A stretch of DNA of 64,000 bases from the NCBI RefSeq assembly GCF_002140715.2, contig NZ_NGLE02000001.1, positions 186,001 to 250,000 of the forward strand. Direction: 5' to 3'. The position numbers and the translations under genes were made by a program. Under the pieces are notes generated by a model that saw only the letters and a program-made list of their open reading frames with translations, did not search any database and was not told the origin of the DNA. Position 1 is the stretch's first letter. Every line of letters begins with the position of its first letter. The stretch is from Enterococcus sp. 4G2_DIV0659 (GTDB taxonomy: Bacteria > Bacillota > Bacilli > Lactobacillales > Enterococcaceae). Below are positions 1 to 7,867 of this stretch, one piece after another.

Positions 1-715
1 CCAGATCATCAAATTCATCTTTATCATGGGTCACTAACTTGATATCAAAATTACCACTCGTTATTTCTTTCGTCGCTTTTCTCATTCGATTAATTCGTTT
101 CACCTGAAAACTAGCAAAGAAATAACTTAAAATCAAACCTACAATACTTGATATGATAAATCCTTTAAATAAATTTCCTGTGATTGCATCTACACTATCT
201 GAGACATTTTTAGCTGGTTGTGTAATGACAACAGCTCCAACAATAAGCAAATTTTCTTTTGATTTTGGATCTTCTGTGGTTACAGGTAACATTACATACG
301 AAGACATATTCTTGTCTCCATATATATCTTGATTGACCGTCACGTACTCTTGTTTGCCACTCATCAATTCAGGCCAATAACTTTCAATTAAAGAAAAGTC
401 TAATTTTTTTTTTGATTCTACTGGGTATTGAATCGTCATATCTCGATCAATAAAAATAAACTGAACATCTTGATTACTTAACACATTCTCTGACAATTTA
501 AACGATGTATTTAAAACATTTTGGTCCGTCATTCCAGGATAACGATTGATAGAATCTTTCGTTTTCCAAGCTGACTGTGCATAGCCTTTTAATTGCTCAT
601 AATTATTGTCTTGCATCGTTTTTTTAGTCAATTGGGTAAATGATGTTCCCACAATCAAAATAATAAGAATAATCACACCCCAAAAAGCTAGTAACTGTTG
701 ATATAGATATTTCAT
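1..715 (-). CDS. sensor histidine kinase, N-terminal part (cut by window edge)
   Basis: This is the sensor half of a two-component system; only the first 238 or so codons are inside the window. I see an N-terminal membrane helix at about residues 6-28, an extracytoplasmic domain of roughly 130 residues, a second membrane helix near residues 165-185 and then a HAMP-like linker ending at the edge. The catalytic HisKA and ATPase domains must lie outside. The ATG follows the response-regulator stop codon with no gap (TAA then ATG), so the two genes are translationally coupled. The stimulus cannot be told from the sequence. Confidence 0.85.
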   Translation of the reverse strand, partial: MKYLYQQLLAFWGVIILIILIVGTSFTQLTKKTMQDNNYEQLKGYAQSAWKTKDSINRYPGMTDQNVLNTSFKLSENVLSNQDVQFIFIDRDMTIQYPVESKKKLDFSLIESYWPELMSGKQEYVTVNQDIYGDKNMSSYVMLPVTTEDPKSKENLLIVGAVVITQPAKNVSDSVDAITGNLFKGFIISSIVGLILSYFFASFQVKRINRMRKATKEITSGNFDIKLVTHDKDEFDDL

Positions 716-1435
716 TTAAGCTACTCCAGAATCGTCAAATTTATACCCCACGCCCCAAACAGTTTGAATGACTTGTGGCCCCACTTTTTCAATTTTTTGA
801 CGTAATTTTTTAATATGCGCATCGACTGTTCGTTCATCACCAAAATATTGATAGTCCCAAACCATTTCAAGTAATTGTTCTCGTGAAAATACTTGTCTTG
901 GTTTTTTCGCTAATGTGTACAATAAATCAAACTCTTTCGGTGTCAATCCATCAATTTGTTTTTCATCAAGGTATGCTTCTCTTGTTTTTGTATTCATTTT
1001 AAAGTGATCCGTTACTACGTCAAATTTTTCATTAGAACTTTCAGTAGAATCGACGGACTGTTCCCCAATCTCTGAACGGCGATGTAAAGCTTTCATTCTA
1101 GCAATTAAAGTTAAAGGACTAAAAGGTTTGGTCACATAATCATCGGCTCCCATTTCTAGCCCAATCACTTGATCACTTTCCGAATCACGAGCTGTCAGCA
1201 TGATGATTGGCACAGTATTCGATATTTTTCTAATTTCTCTACAGACAGCCATTCCGTCCATTGTTGGTAAGTTTAAGTCTAAAGTAATCATATCCCATTT
1301 CTCAGGGTTTTCCAAAAAGACAGTCAGTCCTTCCTTCCCATCATATTTGAAAGTTGCTTCCCAGCCTTCATTTAGGAAAAACATCTGCATCATTTCTGAA
1401 ACTGATTCATTATCTTCTATCATTAATACGTTCAT
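716..1435 (-). CDS. OmpR/PhoB-family response regulator
   Basis: DNA-binding response regulator of 239 residues. The receiver domain (about 1-120) has the acidic pair E7-D8, phosphoacceptor D53 in LDLNLP, T81 and K103 (VTKPF). The C-terminal winged helix (about 135-235) has the usual FDLLYTLAKKP and RTVDAHIKKLR elements of OmpR-type output domains. A short linker rich in Ser and Glu joins them. A GAGG element lies upstream of the ATG, and a TATAAT-like sequence at 1474-1479 could be its -10. It is first in an operon with the histidine kinase, its likely phosphodonor. The targets are unknown. Confidence 0.93.
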   Translation of the reverse strand: MNVLMIEDNESVSEMMQMFFLNEGWEATFKYDGKEGLTVFLENPEKWDMITLDLNLPTMDGMAVCREIRKISNTVPIIMLTARDSESDQVIGLEMGADDYVTKPFSPLTLIARMKALHRRSEIGEQSVDSTESSNEKFDVVTDHFKMNTKTREAYLDEKQIDGLTPKEFDLLYTLAKKPRQVFSREQLLEMVWDYQYFGDERTVDAHIKKLRQKIEKVGPQVIQTVWGVGYKFDDSGVA

Positions 1436-1583
1436 TATATTCGCCTCTTTCTTTCAAGTTTCACGTCACTTATATTATACTCTAAAATCAAGCCAGCTCC
1501 AATAACTTCTACCTTTCTTCAAAAAAGCTTTGTCTTTTTTTCATTTTTTGATAAGATTAAGAGTGAAAGGATGTTGAAAATTC

Positions 1584-2357
1584 ATGAAAAATATCCAAGC
1601 AGTTACTTTTTTTGATTTAGACGGCACATTACTTAATGAAAAATCTCAGATTACCCCAGAAATTACTTCAGCAATTAAGACTCTAAAAGAAAATCATGTC
1701 TTGCCATTGATCGCAACTGGGCGTACAATTGTTGAAATTGAATCAATTATGTCTGAAAGCGGTATCCATTCAGCCATTGCGATGAATGGTCAATTTATTC
1801 AAGTAGAAGGACAGAAAATTTACTCCAGTGAGTTCTCTTCTGAAGAATGTCTAAAAATGTATGAACTTACACAAGAACTTGGTCATGAGCTCTCTTTTTA
1901 CAATGACCAGCAGATTTGGTGCTCTGGTCATAGCGAGATTTTAAAAAGTGCATATGCTTATATTCATTCAGATGCTCCTGTAATTGATGTAGCCAATTTT
2001 GATGATAAAACAGTCAATATGATGCTAGTTTTATCCACAGATGGAGATGAACACTATCTGAAACAATTTCCAGAGATGACTTTTTACCGAAACGGTCCCT
2101 ATTCGATCGATACAGTAAGAAAAGGTGTCTCAAAAGGCAGCGGTGTGAAAAACTTATTCAAAACATTAGACCTGCCAAACGTTCCAACATTTGCTTTTGG
2201 TGACGGGATAAATGATCTCGCTTTATTTGATGCCTGTGACAATAAAATTGCGATGGGAAATGCTCGCACAGAGCTAAAAGAACGGGCAAGTTACATTACG
2301 AAGAAAAATACAGATGGCGGTATTATCCACGCCTTAAAGCATTTTGATTTGATTTAA
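1584..2357 (+). CDS. Cof-type HAD-superfamily phosphatase
   Basis: Haloacid dehalogenase-superfamily hydrolase of the Cof/class IIB type, 257 residues. Motif I is FFDLDGTLL with nucleophile D11 and general acid D13. The C-terminal motif GDGINDLALF (about residues 209-218) supplies the Mg-binding aspartates. The C2B cap lies between, as in sugar-phosphate or flavin phosphatases of this family. An AAGGA element precedes the ATG. The gene is monocistronic and ends in a terminator shared with the convergent small membrane protein. The substrate cannot be assigned. Confidence 0.9.
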   Translation: MKNIQAVTFFDLDGTLLNEKSQITPEITSAIKTLKENHVLPLIATGRTIVEIESIMSESGIHSAIAMNGQFIQVEGQKIYSSEFSSEECLKMYELTQELGHELSFYNDQQIWCSGHSEILKSAYAYIHSDAPVIDVANFDDKTVNMMLVLSTDGDEHYLKQFPEMTFYRNGPYSIDTVRKGVSKGSGVKNLFKTLDLPNVPTFAFGDGINDLALFDACDNKIAMGNARTELKERASYITKKNTDGGIIHALKHFDLI

Positions 2358-2373
2358 GGCTTGCTTCTAAAGA

Positions 2374-2412
2374 AAAAATCCCACTTCTTATTTAGAAGAT
2401 GGGATTTCTTTT
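2374..2412. terminator. bidirectional terminator between HAD phosphatase and small membrane protein
   Basis: Near-perfect inverted repeat (AAATCCCA on the left arm, TGGGATTT on the right, continuing inward with one bulge), with A-rich sequence on the left and T-rich on the right, so it can stop transcription from both sides. It overlaps the last codons of the gene at 2388-2576. Confidence 0.75.
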
Positions 2413-2576
2413 TTATGTCTTTTTTGATGAACACAGATAACTGTTCCTGTCACTTGAATCAATAAGAGAAAAAGCAAGATAATGCTTAAAGCCATATGTC
2501 CTTGATCGAATGTTCTTTTTAACAACACAAGTAAAATTAGGCTGCTTATTGAATAAAGTGACCATTGTTTATCCAT
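2388..2576 (-). CDS. small membrane protein, two helices, unknown function
   Basis: A 62-residue protein with two hydrophobic segments (about residues 8-22 and 28-48) and a basic tail (HQKRHKKEIPSSK). A good Shine-Dalgarno (AAGGGG) lies 10 nt before the ATG, which supports real translation even though the gene is short. Its last codons form one arm of the shared terminator. I cannot name its function; it would sit in the cytoplasmic membrane. Confidence 0.55.
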   Translation of the reverse strand: MDKQWSLYSISSLILLVLLKRTFDQGHMALSIILLFLLLIQVTGTVICVHQKRHKKEIPSSK

Positions 2577-2811
2577 AATATCTAGACCCCTTCGGTTTGT
2601 TATCTATAAGGATAGGACTTTTACAGAAAAAAAGCAAGAGTCTTTATGCTATCTGTGAACTTTTAAACATTTTTTTAGTATTTCTTTATTATTCTTAGGA
2701 GAATTTAAACATTATGTTTTTTAAGCAATCAAGTTATTCTCATTTAAAACAGGGGAAAAAAATGATACACTGTTTTTGTTGCATTATTTACTTTTAAGGA
2801 GACGTTAATCT

Positions 2812-3570
2812 ATGAATGAGAATGAAACAAAACGACAACTAATCCTTGATACTTGTTTAATGGCTGGAAAAATCATGACAGAAAGTGGTTCTGAGGTTTA
2901 TCGTGTGGAAGATACGATGGATCGTATTGCAGAAAATGCAGGTCAAAAGCAAAGTGTCAGTTATGTCACTGCAACGGGCCTTTTTATGGGCTTTCGTTCG
3001 AGTAATTATACCCAGATTGAAAATGTAACAGAAAGAAGCATCAATTTAGAAAAAGTTGCGACCGTTAATAATCTTTCGCGTAAATTTGCCGAAAAAGAAA
3101 TTACTTTGGAAGAACTTAATTATCGTTTAAAAAATATTAATCAAGAAGCACCTACCTACAGTGTTCCTTTGCAAATTGTTGCCGCTGGATTGGTCAGTTG
3201 TACATTGATGTACATTTTTGGCGGTACATGGTCTGATTTTGTAGCAACTTTTGTCATTGGTATGATCGGCTTTTGTGTTTCTTATTTTACAAAACATCTA
3301 TTGAACATCAAATTTTTAGACGATTTTCTTGCAGCTTTTACTATTGGTTTATGCGCCTATCTAGCTGTTAGTTTTCAATTAGCCGTAAACATCGACAATA
3401 TTATTATCGGTGCTGTGATGCCTTTGGTACCTGGTGTTGCAATCACAAACTCATTTCGAGATATTCTAGCTGGTCATCTATTAAGTGGCACTGCTCGTGC
3501 AACGGAAGCTGTTTTTGTTGCCGGGTCTATTGGAATCGGTATTGCGATTGTGTTTAAACTATTTATGTAA
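2812..3570 (+). CDS. threonine/serine exporter ThrE, N-terminal-domain protein
   Basis: This is the first half of a split ThrE-type amino acid exporter (DUF1212 family), 252 residues. The cytoplasmic N-terminal part (about 1-115) contains the family motif TESGSEVYRVEDTMDRI. About five membrane helices follow, including the typical VMPLVPGVAITNSFRDILAGHL segment. A strong AAGGAG precedes the ATG. Eleven bases separate it from the second half, so the two are almost certainly co-translated and form one transporter. Substrate assignment to Thr/Ser is from family knowledge only. Confidence 0.88.
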   Translation: MNENETKRQLILDTCLMAGKIMTESGSEVYRVEDTMDRIAENAGQKQSVSYVTATGLFMGFRSSNYTQIENVTERSINLEKVATVNNLSRKFAEKEITLEELNYRLKNINQEAPTYSVPLQIVAAGLVSCTLMYIFGGTWSDFVATFVIGMIGFCVSYFTKHLLNIKFLDDFLAAFTIGLCAYLAVSFQLAVNIDNIIIGAVMPLVPGVAITNSFRDILAGHLLSGTARATEAVFVAGSIGIGIAIVFKLFM

Positions 3571-3581
3571 GGAGAAATTTA

Positions 3582-4031
3582 ATGGAGATTATCATTCATT
3601 GCTTATTTAGTTATTTAAGTACGGTTACATTTGGAATTGTCACGAATGTTCCTAGAAAATTATTAAATACTTGCGGCATAACAGGTGCTGTTGGTTGGAT
3701 GTTGTTTTGGTTTACTAAAAATTTGGAGTCAGGAGAAATCTTCGCTAACTTTCTGGGGGCAATCGGTATTGGGTTAATGAGTATCTTCTTTTCACGTAGA
3801 AAAAAAATGCCGATGATTATTTTCAACATTCCAAGTTTGGTGCCCTTAGTTCCTGGAGGACCTGCTTACCAAGCCGTTAGAAGTATTGTGTTAGGTGATT
3901 ATATTAGTGGCGTTCATTTCATTATAAAAGTAATCATGACCGCAGGAGCCATTGCTGCTGGGTTTATGGTTACTGGTATAGTAGAAAGACTTCTGAAACG
4001 TTTATTCGATCGTAAAACGACCCCATCTTAA
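3582..4031 (+). CDS. threonine/serine exporter ThrE, C-terminal-domain protein
   Basis: Second half of the split ThrE exporter (ThrE_2 / DUF3815 family), 149 residues with about four membrane helices. It carries the motif SLVPLVPGGPAYQAVR, which mirrors the VPLVPG motif of the first subunit. The start is set by TAAGGAG eight bases upstream. In other bacteria the two parts are fused in one polypeptide; here they are separate genes, the common firmicute arrangement. Confidence 0.87.
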   Translation: MEIIIHCLFSYLSTVTFGIVTNVPRKLLNTCGITGAVGWMLFWFTKNLESGEIFANFLGAIGIGLMSIFFSRRKKMPMIIFNIPSLVPLVPGGPAYQAVRSIVLGDYISGVHFIIKVIMTAGAIAAGFMVTGIVERLLKRLFDRKTTPS

Positions 4032-4091
4032 ATCAATTAGAAAAACAAAACAAATAAGCTAAGTTTTTCAAATCGTTTATTCTGATTTAAT

Positions 4092-4130
4092 GAGCGAAAC
4101 AAAAACAGCTCTCTTGTTTTTGTCTCGCTC
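4092..4130. terminator. terminator-like hairpin between thrE genes and trpXYZ
   Basis: Sixteen-base arms (GAGCGAAACAAAAACA and its complement with one mismatch) close a short loop. The hairpin lies between the convergent exporter and ABC transporter operons. No perfect T-run follows immediately, so efficiency is uncertain. Confidence 0.6.
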
Positions 4131-4154
4131 TCTAATCTTAGTATGTTTTTTTGA

Positions 4155-4940
4155 TTAATCAACTGCCAACTCTTCTGGCTCCTCTTCAAAAAATAAAAGT
4201 AAATCTTGCAAGGTTAGCTTTTCTTTTTCTTCTTTGTTTAAATCTTTAATAATCTGCCCTTTTTGCAATACAATCAGACGATTGCCATAATGCAAGGCAT
4301 CTTCCATTCGATGAGTAATCATCAAACAAGTTAACTCATTTTCCTTAATTCTCTGATCGGTCAAATGCATTAATTGCTTGGAAGTTTTAGGATCTAAGGC
4401 TGCGGTATGTTCATCTAAAAGTAATAAATCCGGCTTAGTTAAAGTAGCCATTAACAAACTCAAGGCTTGCCTTTGTCCACCAGATAAATTACCTGTGGGT
4501 GTATCCAAATGATTCTCTAAACCATTACCTACCTCAGCACAAATTTTCGTAAAATGTGCTCGTTGTTCATTGATTTTACGCAAGCTCAAACCGCGACGTT
4601 GCCCTCTATATAAAGCCAATAATAAATTTTCAGCAACGGTCATCCTTGGAGCTGTACCCATCTTAGGGTCCTGAAAAACTCGTGAAAAGAACTGTGCTCT
4701 TTTTTCTTCTGAAAAATTAGTAATTGATTGCTCTTTAACAAAAAGCTCCCCTTCACTTAAAGAAATAGTTCCTGCAATACTATTAAACAAGGTACTTTTC
4801 CCTGCTCCATTACCTCCTAAAACTGTTACAAATTCACCTTTAGCAATTTTCAAATTGACATGATTTAAAATCGTTTTCGTTTCATTCAAACCATTATCAA
4901 TTCGCTTAGTTGCATTTTTAAGCTCTAAAATTATCGTCAT
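4155..4940 (-). CDS. trpZ: ABC transporter ATPase, tryptophan-type (TrpZ-like)
   Basis: ATP-binding subunit of the importer encoded by this three-gene operon, 261 residues. It shows Walker A GGNGAGKST (K48), the signature LSGGQRQALS, Walker B LLLLDEHTAALD and the switch His in MITHR. Its start overlaps the permease stop by four bases (ATGA). Partner proteins are the permease at 4937-5824 and the binding protein at 5843-6832. The tryptophan assignment comes from the Trp-codon leader peptide upstream and from the TrpXYZ-like family of the binding protein, not from the ATPase itself. Confidence 0.87.
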   Translation of the reverse strand: MTIILELKNATKRIDNGLNETKTILNHVNLKIAKGEFVTVLGGNGAGKSTLFNSIAGTISLSEGELFVKEQSITNFSEEKRAQFFSRVFQDPKMGTAPRMTVAENLLLALYRGQRRGLSLRKINEQRAHFTKICAEVGNGLENHLDTPTGNLSGGQRQALSLLMATLTKPDLLLLDEHTAALDPKTSKQLMHLTDQRIKENELTCLMITHRMEDALHYGNRLIVLQKGQIIKDLNKEEKEKLTLQDLLLFFEEEPEELAVD

Positions 4941-5824
4941 TTTTCAGCCTCCTTTTCTGGTAAAAAATGTAGATTCAATGCTTTTTTTAGTTGAGGAATC
5001 ATTAAACATACTGCTAAAATCACTGCTGAGAAAATTTTCAAGTACGTAGTATCAAATCCTAGTTTGATTACCATTAAAATGAGCAATTGATAAATAATAC
5101 TGCCAACCACAATTGCAACTAAACGTTCTGCAAATGTCAATTCACCAAACAATACTTCACCGATGATAATCGAGGCCAAACCAATCACAATAACCCCTGT
5201 TCCTTTATTAACGTCTGCATAGCCATCGTTTTGAGCAATCAAGGCACCTGATAAAGCAATAACACCGTTTGATAACGTCAACCCTAATATTTTCATTGAG
5301 TCTGTCTTAATACCGATAGAACGAGCCATGCTTTCATTATCACCCGTAGCAATATACGCTTGACCTAAATTAGTGTTAAAGAAAAACAGTAATAAACTAA
5401 TAATGATCGTTAGAAAAATCACACCCAAAAAAACAATGTCATAGTAATTTGGTAAATCCAGTTGAACAAAAAAGTCCTGAATTTTTGGCTTGTTCAATAG
5501 TGATAGATTTGGTGTCTGCATCACATACAAAATGACTGAATTCAGACCCGACATAACTAAAATCCCTGCCAGAATCACTGGAATCTTTCCTTTGGTAAAT
5601 AGTAATCCTGTTATAAGTCCTGCGCACATCCCTGCTAAAACACCTAGTAAAGTGGCCCAAACAGGATGAATCCCTGACGTAATTGCTGTTACGCAAACAG
5701 CACCTCCTAAAGGAAATGACCCTTCTGTTGTCATATCTGGAAAATTTAAAATTCGATAGGTCATAAAAATACCTAGACCTAGTATTGCCCATAACATTCC
5801 TTGTCCAATTGCTGAAACAATCAT
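4937..5824 (-). CDS. trpY: ABC transporter permease, tryptophan-type (TrpY-like)
   Basis: Membrane subunit of 295 residues with eight or more hydrophobic helices and the branched-chain-permease-like fold used by TrpXYZ importers. The motifs TYRILNFPDMTTEGSFPLGG near the N-terminus and IATGDNESMARSIGI at about residues 155-170 (a cytoplasmic loop) are characteristic of this permease group. The start has GAAGGAGAG upstream. Coupled to the ATPase by a 4-bp overlap. It should form the pore that carries the amino acid delivered by the membrane-anchored binding protein. Confidence 0.88.
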   Translation of the reverse strand: MIVSAIGQGMLWAILGLGIFMTYRILNFPDMTTEGSFPLGGAVCVTAITSGIHPVWATLLGVLAGMCAGLITGLLFTKGKIPVILAGILVMSGLNSVILYVMQTPNLSLLNKPKIQDFFVQLDLPNYYDIVFLGVIFLTIIISLLLFFFNTNLGQAYIATGDNESMARSIGIKTDSMKILGLTLSNGVIALSGALIAQNDGYADVNKGTGVIVIGLASIIIGEVLFGELTFAERLVAIVVGSIIYQLLILMVIKLGFDTTYLKIFSAVILAVCLMIPQLKKALNLHFLPEKEAEK

Positions 5825-5842
5825 TTGATTCTCTCCTTCGCT

Positions 5843-6832
5843 TTATTCTATGATTTTCGCTTCTGATAGTACATCATTAGGGATTGTAATTCCCAATTTA
5901 TCTGCTTGCTTTTGATTGATAATCGTATCTCCTGTTTTAAATGTATAAATGGGAGTTGTTTCTGGTTTTGATTTACCAGCTAGAATATCTGCAGCCATTT
6001 TTCCCGTTTGAACGCCTAACTCATACTGATTAATCCCAACTGTTGCAATTCCTCCTTGTTGAACCATCGTGTCAACAGATGGAATTATCGGCGTTTTGCT
6101 TTTATTTGCTTCGTTAACAACTGTTTGCATCGCATTCGCAATTGTATTATCTGTAGGAATGTAAATAAAATCAACTTCACTTGTCATCACTTGAACAGTT
6201 TGAGCTATTTCATTGCTAGATGGGACTGCAAAGGTTTTTACTGACAATCCCTTTTGTTGGGCAACTTTTTTCGCTTCATCTACTTGATATTTTGAGTTCT
6301 CTTCAGAAGATGCATAAAGAATACCCACTGTTTTACTTTTTGGTAGTAGTTTATTAGCTAATTCAAATTGCGCATCTACAGGGGATTTATCACTTACACC
6401 AGTAATATTTCCACCAGGTTCTTTATCATTTTTCACCAACCCTGCACTTACAGGATCCGTGATTGCCCCTAATACAATAGGTATCGTTGTCGTTGTATTC
6501 GCTAAAGCTTGTGCAGCCGGTGTAGCAATTCCAATCAATACATCTGCTTTTTTCTCTTGAACTAGCTGTTGACTCATTGTTGTTAATTTACTTTGATCTG
6601 CTTGCCCATTTTGAAAAGCAATAGTTATATTTTTTCCATCTATATAGCCATTTTCTTCCAAACCAGCTTGAATCCCTTTATAAATTTGATCCAATGCAGG
6701 ATGGCTAACAAACTGAAGTACACCTAGCGTTGGTAATTTTTGTTTGACTCCTTCTTTTTTTTCTACAAAAAACGAGCCAATTAGAAAAATAACAATGATT
6801 GCTATAACAATACGTAAACGATTTTTTCTCAT
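5843..6832 (-). CDS. trpX: ABC transporter substrate-binding protein, tryptophan-type (TrpX-like)
   Basis: Extracytoplasmic binding protein of the PF04392-like family, 329 residues. The N-terminus (MRKNRLR then a hydrophobic stretch to about residue 22) is a membrane anchor; there is no Cys lipobox, so it is not a lipoprotein. Typical family stretches are GVLQFVSHPALDQIYKGIQ and ITDPVSAGLV. AGGAGGAAAG precedes the ATG. It is first of three genes and lies directly behind a Trp leader peptide and terminator, so its expression is probably raised when charged tRNA-Trp is low. Confidence 0.9.
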   Translation of the reverse strand: MRKNRLRIVIAIIVIFLIGSFFVEKKEGVKQKLPTLGVLQFVSHPALDQIYKGIQAGLEENGYIDGKNITIAFQNGQADQSKLTTMSQQLVQEKKADVLIGIATPAAQALANTTTTIPIVLGAITDPVSAGLVKNDKEPGGNITGVSDKSPVDAQFELANKLLPKSKTVGILYASSEENSKYQVDEAKKVAQQKGLSVKTFAVPSSNEIAQTVQVMTSEVDFIYIPTDNTIANAMQTVVNEANKSKTPIIPSVDTMVQQGGIATVGINQYELGVQTGKMAADILAGKSKPETTPIYTFKTGDTIINQKQADKLGITIPNDVLSEAKIIE

Positions 6833-6861
6833 TTTCTTTCCTCCTAAATATAACAGTCCTT

Positions 6862-7037
6862 AAAAATAAAAAAACAACGACAAATCCTAAAAAGGAGTGG
6901 TCGTTGTTTAAAACAAAAACCACATAGATCAATAATCATCTATGCGGTCATAATTCACCATGAAAAAATCAGCATAGATACAAAAATTAGAATCAATCTT
7001 CTAAAGTTGTATCTATGAGAGTGCCATACATACAACT
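6862..7037 (-). promoter_or_regulatory. ribosome-controlled Trp attenuator (chain of mutually exclusive hairpins)
   Basis: Between the leader-peptide stop and trpX, read on the minus strand, lie seven arms that alternate in sense: A1 7025-7037, S2 7005-7017, A3 6973-6983, S4 6938-6948, A5 6919-6929, S6 6900-6909, A7 6872-6881. S2:A3 (11 bp perfect), S4:A5 (11 bp with one GU, followed by TTTTTGTTTT) and S6:A7 (10 bp perfect, followed by a long T-run) form one register ending in terminators. A1:S2 (13 with one mismatch), A3:S4 (8 bp) and A5:S6 (via 6911-6923 with 6897-6909, about 11 of 13) form the opposite register. A ribosome at the leader stop codon would cover A1 and favour termination; one stalled at the Trp codons would leave A1 free and favour read-through. 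The pairings are seen; the mechanism is inferred. Confidence 0.75.
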
Positions 7038-7098
7038 ATCTACGCCAGTTTTGCCATGAATTATTCAATTGGTTGATTGGTTTTGATACTTGGTTCAT
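7036..7098 (-). CDS. Trp leader peptide (20 aa, two Trp codons)
   Basis: Short reading frame MNQVSKPINQLNNSWQNWRR with an AGGAG seven bases before its ATG. Two of 20 codons are TGG, at positions 15 and 18, just before the stop; this placement is the hallmark of leader peptides that sense charged tRNA-Trp. The stop codon overlaps the first arm of the hairpin chain upstream of trpX. No T-box consensus is present in this leader, so the peptide rather than a tRNA-binding RNA is the likely sensor. Confidence 0.78.
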   Translation of the reverse strand: MNQVSKPINQLNNSWQNWRR

Positions 7099-7130
7099 GT
7101 AATCACTCCTATAGTTTTTCTGTTAAAAAC

Positions 7131-7160
7131 AGTCTACACCAAACCTAATTTACTCGTCAA
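7131..7160 (-). promoter_or_regulatory. promoter of the Trp leader and trpXYZ
   Basis: Minus-strand TTGACG at 7155-7160 and TAGACT at 7131-7136 are separated by 18 bp. They lie about 35 bases upstream of the leader-peptide ATG and just after the end of the GNAT gene. Confidence 0.6.
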
Positions 7161-7186
7161 GTCTAAAAATGTCCTTAAAAGTGATT

Positions 7187-7735
7187 TTATTGATTTTTAT
7201 CTTTTAAGGACTTTCGATAACTCCAACTGTCTTTTTGTTCTTTAAATGGGTAAAACTTTAATCGGGTGAACATTTTTTGAGAAGCTTTATTCCAGTTAAA
7301 GATTTCGCTTACCGTTATAAATTCCCGACCTAATTTCTTTGATTTATAAATAAAATATTTCGTAACCCTTTGTCCAATTCTACGATTACGAAATTCTTTA
7401 TCGATCACAATCGCATAATCGTCTTCTGAAAGCCAAACATCTCCAATCGTCTGGAAACGCTTGTTACCTGTATCGAATTCAATGTAGTAAAGTAACCCAT
7501 GTTCATTTTGCCATTCGTACATTTGCTTTATTTGCTCTTTTGTATAGATTGTTGGTGTACCAATGATATTACGCATACTTTCAGGGTCTTGATACCATTT
7601 TAATGATTGCCTACGGAGGGTATCAAAGGGCACTAAACGAATCTCTTCGTTAATACGAATTTTCTTTTTAGTATGACGTTTTAAAGAGGACTCAGTAGAT
7701 TGTTGAGTCCTCTTTTTTAATAAATCGCTCGCCAT
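7187..7735 (-). CDS. GNAT-family N-acetyltransferase
   Basis: About 182 residues. The C-terminal two thirds look like a GNAT domain: the acetyl-CoA loop is FRNRRIGQRVTKYFI and is followed by the typical NWNKASQKMFTRLKFY segment. The N-terminal 30 residues are Lys/Arg/Ser/Thr-rich and are encoded across a perfect 12-bp inverted repeat. I chose the ATG at 7735, ten bases after the stop of a small upstream frame, over a GTG at 7768 that would lie inside that frame; neither has a strong ribosome binding site. The acceptor substrate is unknown. Confidence 0.75.
   Translation of the reverse strand: MASDLLKKRTQQSTESSLKRHTKKKIRINEEIRLVPFDTLRRQSLKWYQDPESMRNIIGTPTIYTKEQIKQMYEWQNEHGLLYYIEFDTGNKRFQTIGDVWLSEDDYAIVIDKEFRNRRIGQRVTKYFIYKSKKLGREFITVSEIFNWNKASQKMFTRLKFYPFKEQKDSWSYRKSLKDKNQ
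7683..7718 (+). terminator. perfect hairpin with T-run inside the GNAT 5' coding region
   Basis: AAAGAGGACTCA pairs perfectly with its complement over a nine-base loop, and T6 follows on the plus strand. As an intrinsic terminator it faces the plus strand, opposite to the surrounding genes. On the minus strand it would be a stable hairpin near the start of the GNAT message. Confidence 0.5.
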
Positions 7736-7745
7736 TGTATGCCAT

Positions 7746-7841
7746 CTAGTAGTGATCACGTTTATCACTTCTCACATATACACGTTGTAACTGAGACTTT
7801 CCTAAAAACAGCTCTAAAACGAATAGAACAAATTTTTCCAT
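7746..7841 (-). CDS. candidate 31-aa peptide of unknown function
   Basis: ATG-initiated frame of 31 codons, hydrophobic at the start (MEKFVLFVLELFLG) and basic and polar afterwards. AGAAGGGC precedes the ATG at suitable spacing. It ends ten bases before the preferred GNAT start, so it could be translationally coupled to it. I recognise no family. It could be a chance frame. Confidence 0.35.
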   Translation of the reverse strand: MEKFVLFVLELFLGKSQLQRVYVRSDKRDHY

Positions 7842-7867
7842 ATCAAGCCCTTCTTTCTTAAATAGAA

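Noticed and set aside
1200..1505. Plus-strand open frame of 101 codons
   Set aside because: It is antisense to the response-regulator gene, has no ribosome binding site and no family-like sequence.
5439..5792. Minus-strand frame of 117 codons inside the trpY gene
   Set aside because: It overlaps the permease in another phase; low-complexity Arg/Ser/Tyr/Asp composition typical of a shadow frame.
6841..7140. T-box riboswitch in front of trpXYZ
   Set aside because: No GGTGGNACCGCG-type sequence and no Stem I motifs; a leader peptide with Trp codons and alternating hairpins explains the region better.
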